From positions 747,802 through 811,801 of the forward strand of contig BDGG01000007.1 in assembly GCA_001949185.1 (NCBI GenBank): a stretch of 64,000 nt of DNA, read 5' to 3'. Below the pieces are notes generated by a model that had not been told where the DNA came from, searched no databases, and was given only the letters and a program-made list of their open reading frames with translations. The translations under genes were made by a program, and so were the position numbers. Origin of the DNA: Ramazzottius varieornatus (lineage: Eukaryota; Tardigrada; Eutardigrada; Parachela; Ramazzottiidae). This document shows positions 24,567-36,424 of this stretch, one piece after another (within the stretch, counting starts at the first letter, position 1; each line of letters opens with the position of its first letter).

Positions 24567-24700
24567 TACCATTTGCTAAATCGCAAAATCTTGTTATGGC
24601 AGATAAGTTATGGCAATTATGTTATGGTACTCCATGTTAAACTTTTGTACGTAACATGGTTTGCCATAACAAGATTCTGTATTTCCGCAAGTGATCTAAT
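24567..24700. repeat. Small TIR element / hairpin
   Basis: AAATCTTGTTATGGCA near 24578 is mirrored by TGCCATAACAAGATTC near 24664, with related TTATGG words between them. It is a MITE-like hairpin of about 130 bp. Confidence 0.5.
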
Positions 24701-25513
24701 GTTCGAAATCTTCGCACACTGACTGACGTTGCCGAAAAGTTTAATGGTATCCTTTTAGGTTAAAAGACGGGTTCAATCCGTTCAGCTAAAACGAGTAGAC
24801 AGAGATTATTTTCGGTGACTAGTGTGTCCGTGCGCTCGTTTAGCAAAATTAAACGACCTCTTTTAGCTGAACGCAAGGTTTGAGTTGTCCTCTTGGGGTA
24901 TCCAGTGCGGATGTGTCCCTTTTTGCACAGAAACAGCCGTGTTGTAGTGGGAAGCTCTAAAGTGTCTTAAACACGCTTGGATTATGCAGTCACCATCAAC
25001 AACCAATGCTCACATACGACCTCATACTACGAGGTATGAGTACTCCACACGACTTTCCAGTTCACACACTGCGCAATTCGGAACTGCAAGTCATGATAAC
25101 AAACGCAGCTGCAAGACGAAACAGCTATTCTCGGAGCTTGGAAGTCGGTGTATCGAGACCTGATCCGCCTAACATTTTTTAATATTTCACTATTATTATT
25201 AATCATACTTTCCACCCCCATTATCATCCCGGTCTTCCCAGGCGGACGTTCCCGGTCCTGTTTTCTGGGTCGGATTATCCCAGTTCTGTAATTCTGGACT
25301 CATTTAGGTGGGAAGTTCCCGGCATTAGTCCAGGCGTGGTCGGCACGGCATTCACGACGGGCGAACCCGCAGAACTGTCACCGATTCTCGGCACATTTAA
25401 ACAGTACCACCCAGTTAGCTAAAACTCGAACCACATAGCTATTTTGACAGCGAGCAATTTCGGAAACAGCAAGGCGGCTACAGCCGAATTACCTAATGCA
25501 AACCACGGCGCCA

Positions 25514-26411
25514 GGCCAATAGTAATGTTGGCATATATGAGTATTATATTAAATTAGAACTTATTAGATGCTTAGATGCTTTTTGCATCTAATATATCAT
25601 ATTAACATTTATTTGATGCCTCGGCCGAGGTGGAATATTTATTAGTATTAAATTAGATGAAAGCCAGAGCTATAGTTATCATATTAAAATCAAGTCGCAG
25701 GGCGCTCCGTGTTAAAATTATTATAATGCAAATTTCGGCTCCAGTTGATTAAAGTGATACTTGATTTGCGTCCGCAACAAGCGTGAAACTGTGCGCAGTG
25801 CGCTGTATGCCAGTAAATCTTACGCATCAATCACCTGCGCGTGTTACACTCACGAATGTTCGAATGTGGTGACTTGATTGAAGCAGCTTATTTGATTGGT
25901 GAATGCAGGACTGCGGTTTCGGGGACTCATTTGCATACCCGCCATTCACGCTGTAAAAAACCCATTGCAGCGCGATCCTGCAATGCGTTTGGGATGGCTG
26001 TCTTCCCAAGGATGCCAGCACGGCTTGAAAGAGGGACTTCCCCGAGCACCAGGCAGAACAGACAGCAGCCGCTAAAACTGCTGTTATTTTTGGACGGTTC
26101 CTTGGTAGTATTTTTAACTGATAATTCATGACCTTTTTATTGCTGGAAATGGATGAAACAGTTTTGCTGGTGAAATGGTTAAGAAAAAAAATTATCTTTT
26201 CCCGTTGACATGTGGATCTAAAAATGACGGTAGTATTATAATATGTTAAAATAAGAACTCAGCGATGCAGAATAATTTAATAACATTATGTTAGATGCTC
26301 TGCGGTCGGGGCATGTTGTATTAAGATTATATTAGAACTCTGCTAGCCCGGGCTCATTAAATTAAGATTATATTAGGTCGCGATACGCTCTTGCCAACAT
26401 CACTGCAGGCC
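25514..26411. mobile_element. AT-rich TIR element of about 0.9 kb
   Basis: The ends GGCCAATAGTAATGTTGGCA (25514-25533) and TGCCAACATCACTGCAGGCC (26392-26411) are inverted repeats matching 16 of 20. Just inside both ends are AT-rich tracts with repeated TATATTA words. The small frames inside are not recognised. Probably non-autonomous. Confidence 0.5.
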
Positions 26412-26564
26412 AACTAGCGGTACAGTGGGCGACCGAGCGACGAAGCGCGAAGCACCGGAGTGCGAACCAGCAGGGGTGTTGGTGGCGCAGCCCTTGACGT
26501 CAACGGTAATAAGTCACTACGGTAGTCCATACTCAGTTCTGGACACAACCTTTTTAGAAAAATT

Positions 26565-26930
26565 TTGGCCCGTAATAGGTACTTTGAATTTAGAATAATA
26601 GAGCTGTTTTGTAGTACCGAATATGTTCCGTCAACTGCAAGAGAAAACCTTCAAAGGTGTGCTTTGACTGTCGAAAAAGAACTTGTGTGCAGAACAGGGA
26701 GGAAAGTTGCGGTCGTCAACGTGCGCCACTTAAGTGAGGTGAGAGCTTCATGGTTTCTGTCTCTGTCATTGCTGAACGAAAACGAGAGTCAACGCTTTTG
26801 GAGAGTATACCAATATATTTACTATCTACTCCCGAAGTTCGAAAAGTTTTACCTCCATCCGGAGTCCAGAGCAGGTAGTTTTGTGTCGTCCGATGTCGGT
26901 TTCTCGAAGCGTTTTCTTCCGCCTGACTGA
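26565..26930 (+). other. Unassigned 121-codon frame
   Basis: An open frame (MARNRYFEFRIIELF to FSKRFLPPD) with no domain I recognise, no signal peptide and no homology to its neighbours. It could be one exon of an unrecognised gene or chance. It is listed so the interval is not left blank. Confidence 0.15.
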
Positions 26931-27348
26931 TGTATGGAGGAGACTATTCTTGCTGAAACTGAAACGATTATTCGCTGGCGTCTTTGTTGAGGTTTCGTTT
27001 ACTGTAGTGGCCGAAGTTTTAGCTGTCTTGGTGTGGCTATAGAATACCAGGTAGAGGTAATTTTTGAAAATTTGCGATCACGAAATATTCTCGTACAAAA
27101 CCACGAAATTGGACGGATCAGGGTTTCCAATATCTTGTACGTAAGGCTGTTGTACCTACTATTCTTTACGAAAAGAAGAAACGATAAATTCCGTTAGTGT
27201 TCTGGGCTATACATGGGACCTCAAACGTATAAGTAACAATTTGGCATTTGTCGGGAAAAATCGAACGTATGTGCACTCAGCAGTACGCAAATGTGTACAC
27301 AAACAAAGTAACCCCAACTAAACACCAAATAAAAACAAAACGGGAACA

Positions 27349-29806
27349 TCAGGCCTTTTCCGGACAGACTTTTAGGTATCTCATCATGGAAATGGTAACG
27401 CGAAGTCGACCATCAGAGCTTCTTACACGTAGGCGAAGGAAATCTCTGATGGCACGTTGGACAGCAGGTTTCCCGACAGGATCTTGATAGTAATGTTCCA
27501 GAGAAATTCGAAACACCGGCCAGGTAAACGCGAACAGTGGACAATGATAATCCTTCCTCGAACATATGGGCCAGAAAAACAATAATCCCTTTTCGATCAA
27601 GCTGACGTAAATCAATGAAATGGTCAGAGCAGAAACGAGAGAACGAACGCACTTCTGAGCGATAAGTGTTCCGAGTCGAAGAGGCAAGATGGTTATGTAA
27701 CAGTTGTAAGGCGGTGGTCTTGAGGGAAGGCATGATGAAAATGAAGAATAGACGGAAGAAAAGGAAGGGAGGAGAGGCCGAAGATGTTCAAGGCCCGGAG
27801 TAGGCAGAGGTTCATATGCGGTGTGTGTGGAGCGAGGGATACAAAAAGAGACGTCTCGAATCTTGACAATGCATCAGAGATGCCATTGTCCACGCCTTTG
27901 ATGTACTTGGGGGTCAATGTGAAGTTGTTCACAGCTGCAATCATCATCATCTGGCACAAAAGATGGACGATCTCCGGCTTGGCTGCAGAAAAGTTCTCCC
28001 AGGCCTGACAGACAGACTGGTTACCGGAATGGAACATGATTTTGTGACCGACAAAGGAAAGACGCCACACACGGCAAGCTAAAATGAATCGGTATCAGTT
28101 CCAGGAAAGCAATGAACGTCCGACTAGATATCCATTCTGGCCATTTCCCGTGAAACCACGCACCTTCCCAACGAAAAAGGAATCATTGATATAATGCAAC
28201 ATCTCGGGATGACCGGACACATCTACAGTGATCCGATTGTGGGCTTCCAATAAAAAACAGAAGAGATAAGGGTAAACATAAGATCGAAATAAAACTTCCC
28301 ATTCACCTAACAGAGGCCAGCTCGGACAGGAATGAAATGGAAAGCGTACTTAACATACTGCCTGGAAAAAACTGACCCACATCATTGCAGGATAATAACT
28401 TTACAACATGAGCAGAAAGAAAGATTATGCGCATGTTTGTCGATGAAGTCATCAACACCAAACTCAAAATTTTGGACGCTCAAAAGAACGCTCAAAGAGT
28501 TGTACACAAAATGACCAAAAGGAGGATAATCGAAAGGACAGACAGTTTGTTTTAATGGAAACTTCCCTGTCGATAGATGCAGATAATATATCAGAAAAGG
28601 TAACAGCAGAAACAGCACTAGGATTAAACAGAGATTCACGAGAACCGGTGTAGCCTATTTTGGCTCCGTAACGTAGGATGACGATAAGCTGATGGACGAA
28701 AGGCTGATTAGGATGAGGGGCCAATGGAAGCGAATACAGAGGCAGTAAACGGAGTGTTTATACTGCCGGAATTTGTAGATTTCTTGGCAAGGAAATTGTA
28801 GTGGTTGTAACGACCGTGGGTATGGACCAGATTGATGTGGTACTTGAACTTAGGACAGGTGGAGGTGAAACTGCCGTCGTTGAAGTCTTTGCAGATTTCG
28901 TCCCGCGGAAAACGGGGCGCCCATGAAAGGGCTGGTCAGACTTTCGGTTCATCAACTTGAGACACTGTGGACGAATACGGGGACGAATACGGGGACGAAT
29001 ACGGGGACGAATACGGGGACCGCCATACTCGTAACAAATGATGGATTTCTTCTTGGGATTTTTCGTATCGGGATCGGAGTGCGAAGAATCAACCACCGCA
29101 TTGATGACTTGGTCGTAGAACGTAGTGGTCTGAAGGGGGAACCACAGAGGCGGAAAGCAATATCGTAATCGAACCTTCCCTTGAAGTGTTTGTGAGACCG
29201 AGGCAACTGGGACGTGACGTCAAGATGATTTCACAATGAAAAAGTCAGCTGTGGGTTGTGGAAGGAACGATGGGCAGCGTAGATATGAAACGCGCACGAC
29301 CAGTTGGCTAAGTCCTTGATAACCGTGCGACAGTAGCTGGGTGACTTGCTGTGCTCGTGCTTACGCCTGGTACCGGTAAGAAGAGTCGGTAACTCTTCAA
29401 AATTGATGAAATTGCCCTGGATGAGCTTCTCTTTTGACTTGGAATCCATTGCAGTAAACATTTCCCGCTCGTCTTGTGAAGTGGAGGGACCATTGCGGTG
29501 ACCAATAAGGCTTCTTGCATCAAAGTCGCAACGAAGATGCGGGTTGCGATAAAAGAGGGATTCTCGAGAAATCTAACCACGGGTGATAGTGCAGAAGGTG
29601 GCATAATGAGGACGATGGTGTTAACCGGATGAGGATTTGGAAGGAGATCGATGCTTGAAAGCCGATCCCAACACGTAGCGAGACGCATCGTCCCCAGATC
29701 CGAAGTTCTGATTTAGAGAAGTAATAGAAGCAGATGAAATAGATTCTGTATCGGAATCAGACATGATTAAATAGTATGAAGCACATGGGTAAAATGAATC
29801 CAATCT
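27349..29806 (-). mobile_element. Decayed DIRS/Ngaro-like tyrosine-recombinase retroelement
   Basis: Read on the minus strand the order is gag, RT start, RNase H, tyrosine recombinase, as in DIRS-order elements. Gag starts near 29764 (MSDSDTESIS) and is split over frames (29231-29461 carries GNFINFEELPTLL and LANWSCAFHIYAAH). 28464-28724 carries the RT-flanking motif (PHPNQPFVHQLIVILRYG, IGYTGSRES), then stops. The RT palm is missing. RNase H pieces follow (27693-28070: AWENFSAAKPEIVHLL, KGVDNGISDALSRF), overlapping the start of the recombinase N-terminal domain (27413-27733: LASSTRNTYRSEVRSFSRFC, LAHMFEEGLSLSTVRVYLAG). The catalytic R-H-R-Y half is absent. Several frameshifts; certainly dead. 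Confidence 0.8.
28969..29020. repeat. 12-bp tandem repeat (GGACGAATACGG), about 4.3 copies
   Basis: Four perfect copies of GGACGAATACGG plus GGAC. On the minus strand it encodes a (P)RIRP repeat in the gag remnant, between a CYEYGG and a QCLKL motif that look like halves of a zinc knuckle. Confidence 0.85.
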
Positions 29807-29829
29807 AAATAAATTCAGTCAAGAAAGCA

Positions 29830-31680
29830 GATTTATGACGGAGAAAAGATCGAAGTGCGACGTGAGCGTATTTAAACTGTGATGTCAAGTAAATTTGAAT
29901 GCATGATACACAAGGGTTAGAACGCATGGCAAACGTGTTAGAAATACATGGGTAAACAAAGTATAAAAAGATCAAGCACAATCAACTCTGGTCCGAGCAT
30001 GACCATACAACATATACCTAACATCGAGAGTAGCTTCATCGTTCATGTTGGACATGAGCGATGAAGAAGTGTACAGAATATCAAACAGAGTAGACAAAGC
30101 TGCGCCGGAAGAAGGAAGTTCATGGGCGTGGACAATGGTCAAAGCACGTATGCCAAGAACATTAACACATTTAATGCTCAAGTTCGATTTAATCGCCAGA
30201 AATATGAACTTTCAAAACTTCCATCCGAAAAACCGTAAAGTCAAACTTGCAAACCTAATATCTCCTATTGCAGCTACCGTCGCAAGCACTCACGCTAGCC
30301 CTCTTGCATTTCTGCAGTATTGTGGTTCTGATCACCTTCCCAAACAGCTCAAACTTGCAGTTTCTCCTTTGATACAAGGGAAAGTTGCCACTAGGGCCAG
30401 GCCACGCAACGCAACGCAGTAAAATTGTGTGGTGTGTGATGGTTCGCCTACTTTGCGCGGCCTTTTCAGTGGTCTGAAGCACTAGCTTGATCAGTACACG
30501 CACGACGAGAAATTATGGTACAGTAAACATTTCAATTTTCTTTCATGGAAAACGTGGGGTATTCGAATCATATCCTGCAGTAATGTCAGCCGCATGTTTT
30601 ATTTTTATTTCTACTTTTTCAGTAGTCCGCACACATAATTTCGTTGTAGTTTGCTGTTTGTCCAATACAATGGAAAACCAACACAATAAGTGTCGGTCTT
30701 CGGACTTTAAAATTTTGAAAGTTAACGATGAGCTGCAGTTTACAGTTTCCTATTTTCTGAAAAAAAATTCAAGCCGAAATCTAGTTTTTTTGACGCCCTA
30801 CAGTACGTTTCCAAAAGGATACAGGGCCGTTCGCCCCCGAGCAGTACTAACCAACATCATGAGTCTTCCCAGTCACCAAGAAGGCCGAGAGCATGCGAAA
30901 AGCGCCCACATGTCCGTCATGCTCTGTTGATGTGACACGAAAACGCGATAAAAGCTTCTCTCGAAGAAACGTTGTGTCCTTTACAGACCACACGCCTGGT
31001 TTTGAATCAGATGTAGTCGGGCTCTAGGATACTTTGCCTCCTCCCTGGGGTTGAAGATTGCCTCAGGCACATTATCAGCAACAAGACTCTGATCCATAGG
31101 GCTTGGTTTCAACGCCACAAAAAGTCCCAACTTGCCTGATAAGATAATGTGATGGTCTAAAATACAGCCTTAATCCATTCCGAGGTTCCACCAAAAACAC
31201 AGATACGACTGATAAATGATAAAACACAGGCAACACATATATTTTTGTGACGCTCTCCAGGATGTGTCCATTTGGACTCTAAGAACAGCTCGTTCACACA
31301 GGCTAATGGATCGGTGTAAATCGGATACTTGATTTCAGAAACGTCCAGTGCTTTGCAATTGTGCTTTTAGCTGATGTTAAAAGACGCAAAACAGCTAATG
31401 ATAGTTCAGCCTATCGGCTTCTGGTCTTAATGCTTTCGTCTATTCAGATCAAGCACCCGATTCTAAAAGTTCCAGGTATATAACCTTGTGTTGCCAGATT
31501 TCTTTACAGGATAAGAACGAATTACAATAGCGCAGTCCTTTGTCCATCGAGCCTGTGGGCAATCTGCGTCCGGCAGTTGCGATCCGTGATCCTCTGCCAG
31601 TGTCGTTAAGCGTATCACAGACCGTTTTAACAAAGGTCGTCCTCGAGAAACTGGGGATTGACACAAAACTTTTGGAGGAG
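29830..31680. other. Intergenic, with an unassigned 125-codon frame
   Basis: A plus-strand frame at 30045-30422 (MLDMSDEEVYRIS to RARPRNATQ) has a plausible protein-like composition but no family I know. A single end of the GTACACGCACGACGAG family lies at 30494-30530; its partner end was not found. The presumed promoter of receptor B2 is at the right-hand edge. Confidence 0.3.
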
Positions 31681-33846
31681 ATGCTACCCAACTTTGTCCG
31701 AAGTTTGATGTGGGCCTCATTTATTACCGGTGTCTTATCAACATGTTGCGCTACGACGGTCTCTCCAAGGTTGAATGTCACTGTAGCCATATACGGTATC
31801 AATACGCCCGTCATCCTGGGCTCGCTGCCCTATACTCTACCGGGGTTCCTGGAGGGTTTGAAACACATTGGGTCCAAATATGACTTTCAGATTAACACGA
31901 CCGTTCTTACCGGTCGCCACACCAAAGTTGTCCATGATTGTTCCGAACTTTCCCAATACCTGTACCTAGTCTCCCAGTTTTACTACAGCAGGTCGAAGGA
32001 TGGATCACCTTTCCTTCTTCTTCACACTGGATGCAATGAAATCTACGACTTAGCTGCGATGAGCCGGGGTAAGCCCAGCGGTTTTCATCAAGCAAGCACG
32101 CTGAGTTTAATTCAACTACGATTAACTTTTAGAGTGGAACACACTGATTTTTACCAGGTGACGGTATCAAGCTGCATGAATTTTATGTGTGTAACAGTAA
32201 TCTAGAATTATGCAGAAACTCAATCTGTACTTACAGTAGCGGCACGGTCCCTGCTACCTCACTAAATTCTCTGGACGTATTCCACAATCAAATATCGTCG
32301 TCTTTGGTCAACGTGCAGCAGATGGTTCTAGTGCTACAAACACTTTTGAAGTACTTCTCGTGGTCAACAATTGCGGTTGTTCGTGATAGCGATTCACTCT
32401 TCAGTTCTTTGGCGGATACTATAGTGGTGTTCAATGAAAAGGCTAAAGATAAACTGAACATCAAAACTCACACGCTTTTAAACGTCTCGACCATGGAAGA
32501 TGAGAGACTTCTCTACCGGATTAAGCAGCATGCGAGAAGTAAGTTTCATTACGTTAGTATCAACTAGCTTTTCAAAGAGTGTAGTAATTGACATTAGAGG
32601 CTATTTTTCAGTCGTCTTGTTACTCATGAATGGTGGAACAGTTCGCTCTTTCCTGGTATGGTTTTTCACATAATGAGATCGCGCGAACGATCAAGCGTTT
32701 AGCACTGAGTCTTGTTCGGAGTCAGGTCAAAGCCCACAATGCATCCATGACGAACGGAGAATACGCAAGTACCATCGGTTTTGCTAGCATACCGTACTGG
32801 AAAAGAAGAAGGATTGAAAACACCAAAGCGAAAATAACATATACACGGTAGCTTTGCATTTCAGGTTTACATCACCATCCAACCGTTCAACAACGAGAGG
32901 CGATATGGAAAGCTGGGTTGGCGAAAGAACGAAACGGACGATTCGGTAAGCGCGTGGCCACCATTTTCCTTAACGTAGGCTAGTTCAGCTTAACAGGGAA
33001 CTTCAAGCAGGCAGCAAGAGAAGCCTTTCGCTCGTTACTTTTCGTCACCACCACCTGCCACGGGAAGGAATCATACAATCAAACCCGGATGGCAAAGTTC
33101 AAAACCGACGGCGTCCAAAATTATGGCGCGATATATTGGGAGAACGAAGAAGTAAATATTTTCCAATTACGGTGAAATTTGAGCGGTCTATGACTTCAAC
33201 AGAGTTTTCGTTCATGGACAGCCCACAAACGCATTCTTCATGTACGAGCTCGTCAAACTAGGAGGCCGAGTTTTGGACCGTGCCGTGCGAGCAGGCATGG
33301 ATGTCTGCGACGGTTCCGCAATTGCCGACCTTTTTCGAGAACGGACGTTCGATGTCGATGGTCGAGTGATAAAAACGGACAGAAATAACAGAGTGCTGAT
33401 CAATTACTGCGTTAAAGATCTTCGTCCTGGCGACGAGATTTTGGTTACGGTATGTTTGTGTGCATGCGAGCAGCTCGAAATATATGGTGGTACGATTGTG
33501 TCGTTGCAGAATGTTCTACGTTATAACCCGAAAGAGATCAAGTTCATTCCTCTCAACGGAACAACGATAGACTGGAAGAATCCAGAGAATCGCCCACCGC
33601 CAAACGAGCCTCGTTGTGGCTTCACAGGGGACCGCCCAGTTTGTCTTCAGTGTACGTACCAGTTGTTGCACCGAGTTAAGCATCACCCTTTCTCAAACCG
33701 TGCGCTCTGCAGATAATCACTACTCACTGGCAGCAAGCGTAAGGGACTGGGGATCGGCCATTGGAGGACTTTTCATTATAGCTCTGGTGGCAGGATTTTG
33801 CTACTGGCATTATGCTCTAAAGTACGACTTCTTCGAAACCGATTGA
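31681..33846 (+). CDS. Receptor B2: ANF-receptor ectodomain, one membrane helix, short tail
   Basis: Ten-exon model, 507 aa. Exons: 31681-32068, 32133-32157 (25-nt microexon), 32237-32538, 32612-32655, 32726-32764, 32865-32945, 33011-33151, 33222-33449, 33510-33651, 33713-33846. Phases agree. The ATG at 31681 gives a signal peptide (MLPNFVRSLMWASFITGVL). Ectodomain landmarks: LNVTVAIYG, LPYTLPGFLEG, LLLHTGCNEIYDL, YFSWSTIAVVRD, MTNGEYVYITIQPFNNERRY, LLFVTTTCHG, FDVDGRVIKTDRNNR, NGTTIDW and PRCGFTGDRPVC. The helix GGLFIIALVAGFCYW (about 478-496) is followed by HYALKYDFFETD and TGA. The intron after GEY uses a GC donor (GCAAGT), needed to keep the conserved GEY-VYI junction. It resembles the natriuretic clearance receptor in layout, but the tail is shorter. 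Ligand unknown. Confidence 0.83.
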
Positions 33847-36424
33847 CCACTGGGCAGTTCGTGTAGTAGTGATGTGAAATCAGCGCAACAAATCCTTCGC
33901 TCAGTTCTTTCGTTTTTAGAGATGCCGAAGGTTCTTGGTGGCTGATTACTATTGGTTCTTACGACATCCACGAGCAGACTCTGGCTAGATCGGGGAAGAT
34001 CCGTTTCAGCATAAGCTATCGCCATCAGCGTTAGGCAGAAATTATCTGGTAGACCTTACGATTTATTTGTTGATGTTTAGCCTTGATCGTATAGCAGTCC
34101 ATAAGCCTCCTGGATGACTGGGCTGTCTGTGTTACAGATAACACTAACTTGTGTCGCGATGTTCCGTATTGTTTTACACAAGCACTCTGTTCGGATGTAG
34201 CCGGCCTGATTGTCTCTTTGTATCCTTCGTCATATCTGTGGGTAGGTGCCGTCCTCCGGCATAACTGTACGAAGTAGCCGCTATGGAGATATCCAGTGAG
34301 TTTTTCCGGCTTGGAGATATTTAGGTCTGATCTCAGCTTAGACTGATTCAAACTACCTTTTCTTGGTTTATAAACTGATCACTCCTTTTGATCCTTCTGA
34401 AGCAAACCGGAAGCCTCGACGACACAAAACTGATGACAAATCTGTCTCGGAAGGAAGGTGGGTCGCACGCAATGGCAAAGAGCCTATTTGACCTACTATG
34501 ATCAAGCAATGAACCATTCGAATTAATGCTCGATGGATATTTTCATGCCGGAAATTTCCACTGGATATCTCCATGCCGGCTGCCTCGTCTCCCCGCTCGG
34601 CGCAATTGTACCCTCCTCCGGCCTAATTGTGTCCCTCTCGCAACATGTCTTTGCGCCGAGAAGCGCACCAATGCTGCATGTTTTCGTTCATATTTCATGC
34701 TACAGTATTAGGTAAACAACATTCGAGCACACCAGTGTAAACCTGCGCATTCGGTCGGTATTTCATACTGTTACAAGCGTCACTTTGAAGAAATTGACCA
34801 CTTGACGGTGCCACATTTTCGGCATAATTATAGCTTTCCGCGAACAGTGGCTCGCTAAAGCTGTGAACACGGTCGAATAAAAAGATCCATACAAAGCACT
34901 TTTCTTCGCAAGCGATCTGAAACTTGAAGCAGCCGAGCGACGTTTCGCGAGTGTTTAATTCTTATTAGGTGTGGTTGTCAATTGACAGTACAGTAGTATA
35001 CCGAGAATCTAATTTCCGATGCTTCCGTTAGACATACCTCGTCGCTTTTTCTTTGAAAAACAGTTAAGATGCGTAAAGCTCGATCTTTAGCTACTTGAAC
35101 ACATCGCGGAGCATGCTTAAGCGCAACTCCGAAGTTCAACCGATCAACTCAACCTATCAACATTAACCGAACCTCGCACGTTCCGTGATGTCCCCACCTC
35201 CACTTCTGCTACCTTACTGGCCCCTTGTAATGCGTCTAGCGCTGAAATCAGAGCATAACTTTTTGCTGCTTATCTCAGCCTTTCAGGAGAAAACAGTGTG
35301 TGATCTGCAATTCTCAAGCAGATTTCTGTCTGCGCGACTTCACGAGGGAGATGCGAGGGGTGGATGTACTCAATGGCCAGCCGTCGCGATGAGGATTCGC
35401 GGCTCTGGTACGCTGTTCCGGTTAAAGGCAGCAATTATGCCGCATAAGTTCGGCCCCAGCATAATTGTGTCCCTGTAGCCATCTGGCCATAAAGATACAA
35501 TTATGCCGCTTACATTTCGTGCACCTCTTGCTGTGGAATGGTTTTTATGCACCAAATAGGGTTTTGTTGCTTTGTGACTAATTCGTCGCTCGTCAAAAGA
35601 GACAACTCTGTCACAATCTTGGCCCTCGCGGTGGCAAAAACTGGTGCGCCGTAGGCCTGCAGATCGTCCTTTGTAGCGAGATATTTTGGGGTCTTGAGCA
35701 TTCGGGGGCTGGTGATGGGAGGTTTCACATCTCTTTACGAGGGAAAAGTCTCATCTTTCGACTTTATCTTCCAGAGTCTTTTTGACCGCTGTTTCCACGT
35801 CAAACCACTGCAGTGCTAACTCGTTCGTAATCCTTCGCTGACACGTACAGTGTCGGAAAAAGAAACCTGCCCGAGATCATTAGTAAGGCCTCAATTCAAA
35901 GACCGTACTTAATCAATGTGTTAAGGCGTGTGATCGCAGGTAGACAACCCAGATTCCCGGCGTATGCACGAATGACGCTGGGTTGACTATCAGGAGGGAG
36001 GTGCTGGCACCGCGGTGGGATCAGCTGAGTATGGTACTTCTGCACACCTTGCCTCTCTAACCAGTAAATACAGATACGGCAAAGGTTCCAGTGGTCCATT
36101 TTCAAGCGAATCTTTTTTGGGTGCATTGAAAGACATAGTTGAGCTCCTTGCGCCTGGAAGACTTGGACCTCTGCGCAGTACCATAACTAGAGCAGTGCTC
36201 ACCTACAGTTTAGGAAAGGCGACCCTTCCCGTTTTCCAACTGGATAATTTTTCCACCTTTCAGCTGGATCCGGAGTTGCTGTCTACGAGACCGTGATGTA
36301 ACCTGGAAAACGAGAAAAAAAAGGCAACCGAAAGACCTGGAAGACCTTCATTGAACCGTCCGATTATCCCTGACCAACGCGAAACATGTTCACTAAACCG
36401 CAACCGATGAAATTTCGAACTGGA
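33847..36424. other. Intergenic between B2 and B3, no gene recognised
   Basis: Short frames on both strands (for example 35510-35728 and 35896-36126 minus, 36015-36296 plus) look partly protein-like but I cannot assign them. Repeated CATGCCGG and CATAATTGTGTCCC words between 34250 and 35520 suggest decayed inverted-repeat elements. Confidence 0.35.

Larger units (their letters stand above)
18753..27348. other. Repeat-rich intergenic region, no confident gene
   Basis: It separates minus-strand receptors A1-B1 from plus-strand B2-B4. I can support several inverted-repeat elements, listed separately. Small frames (for example 23534-23788 minus, with an isoleucine-rich segment, and 26565-26930 plus, 121 codons) match no family known to me and lack convincing splice context. 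Confidence 0.4.

Noticed and set aside
28969-29020. 12-bp direct repeats considered as a CRISPR-like or regulatory array
   Set aside because: Perfect head-to-tail copies without spacers inside a decayed gag frame; a simple tandem repeat in a eukaryotic element.
32157-32205. Plus frame running on from exon 1 of B2 through 32205
   Set aside because: Conserved donor and microexon positions in three paralogues show this stretch is intronic.
35510-36296. Overlapping protein-like frames on both strands
   Set aside because: No family recognised, frames conflict, no consistent splice sites; treated as intergenic.
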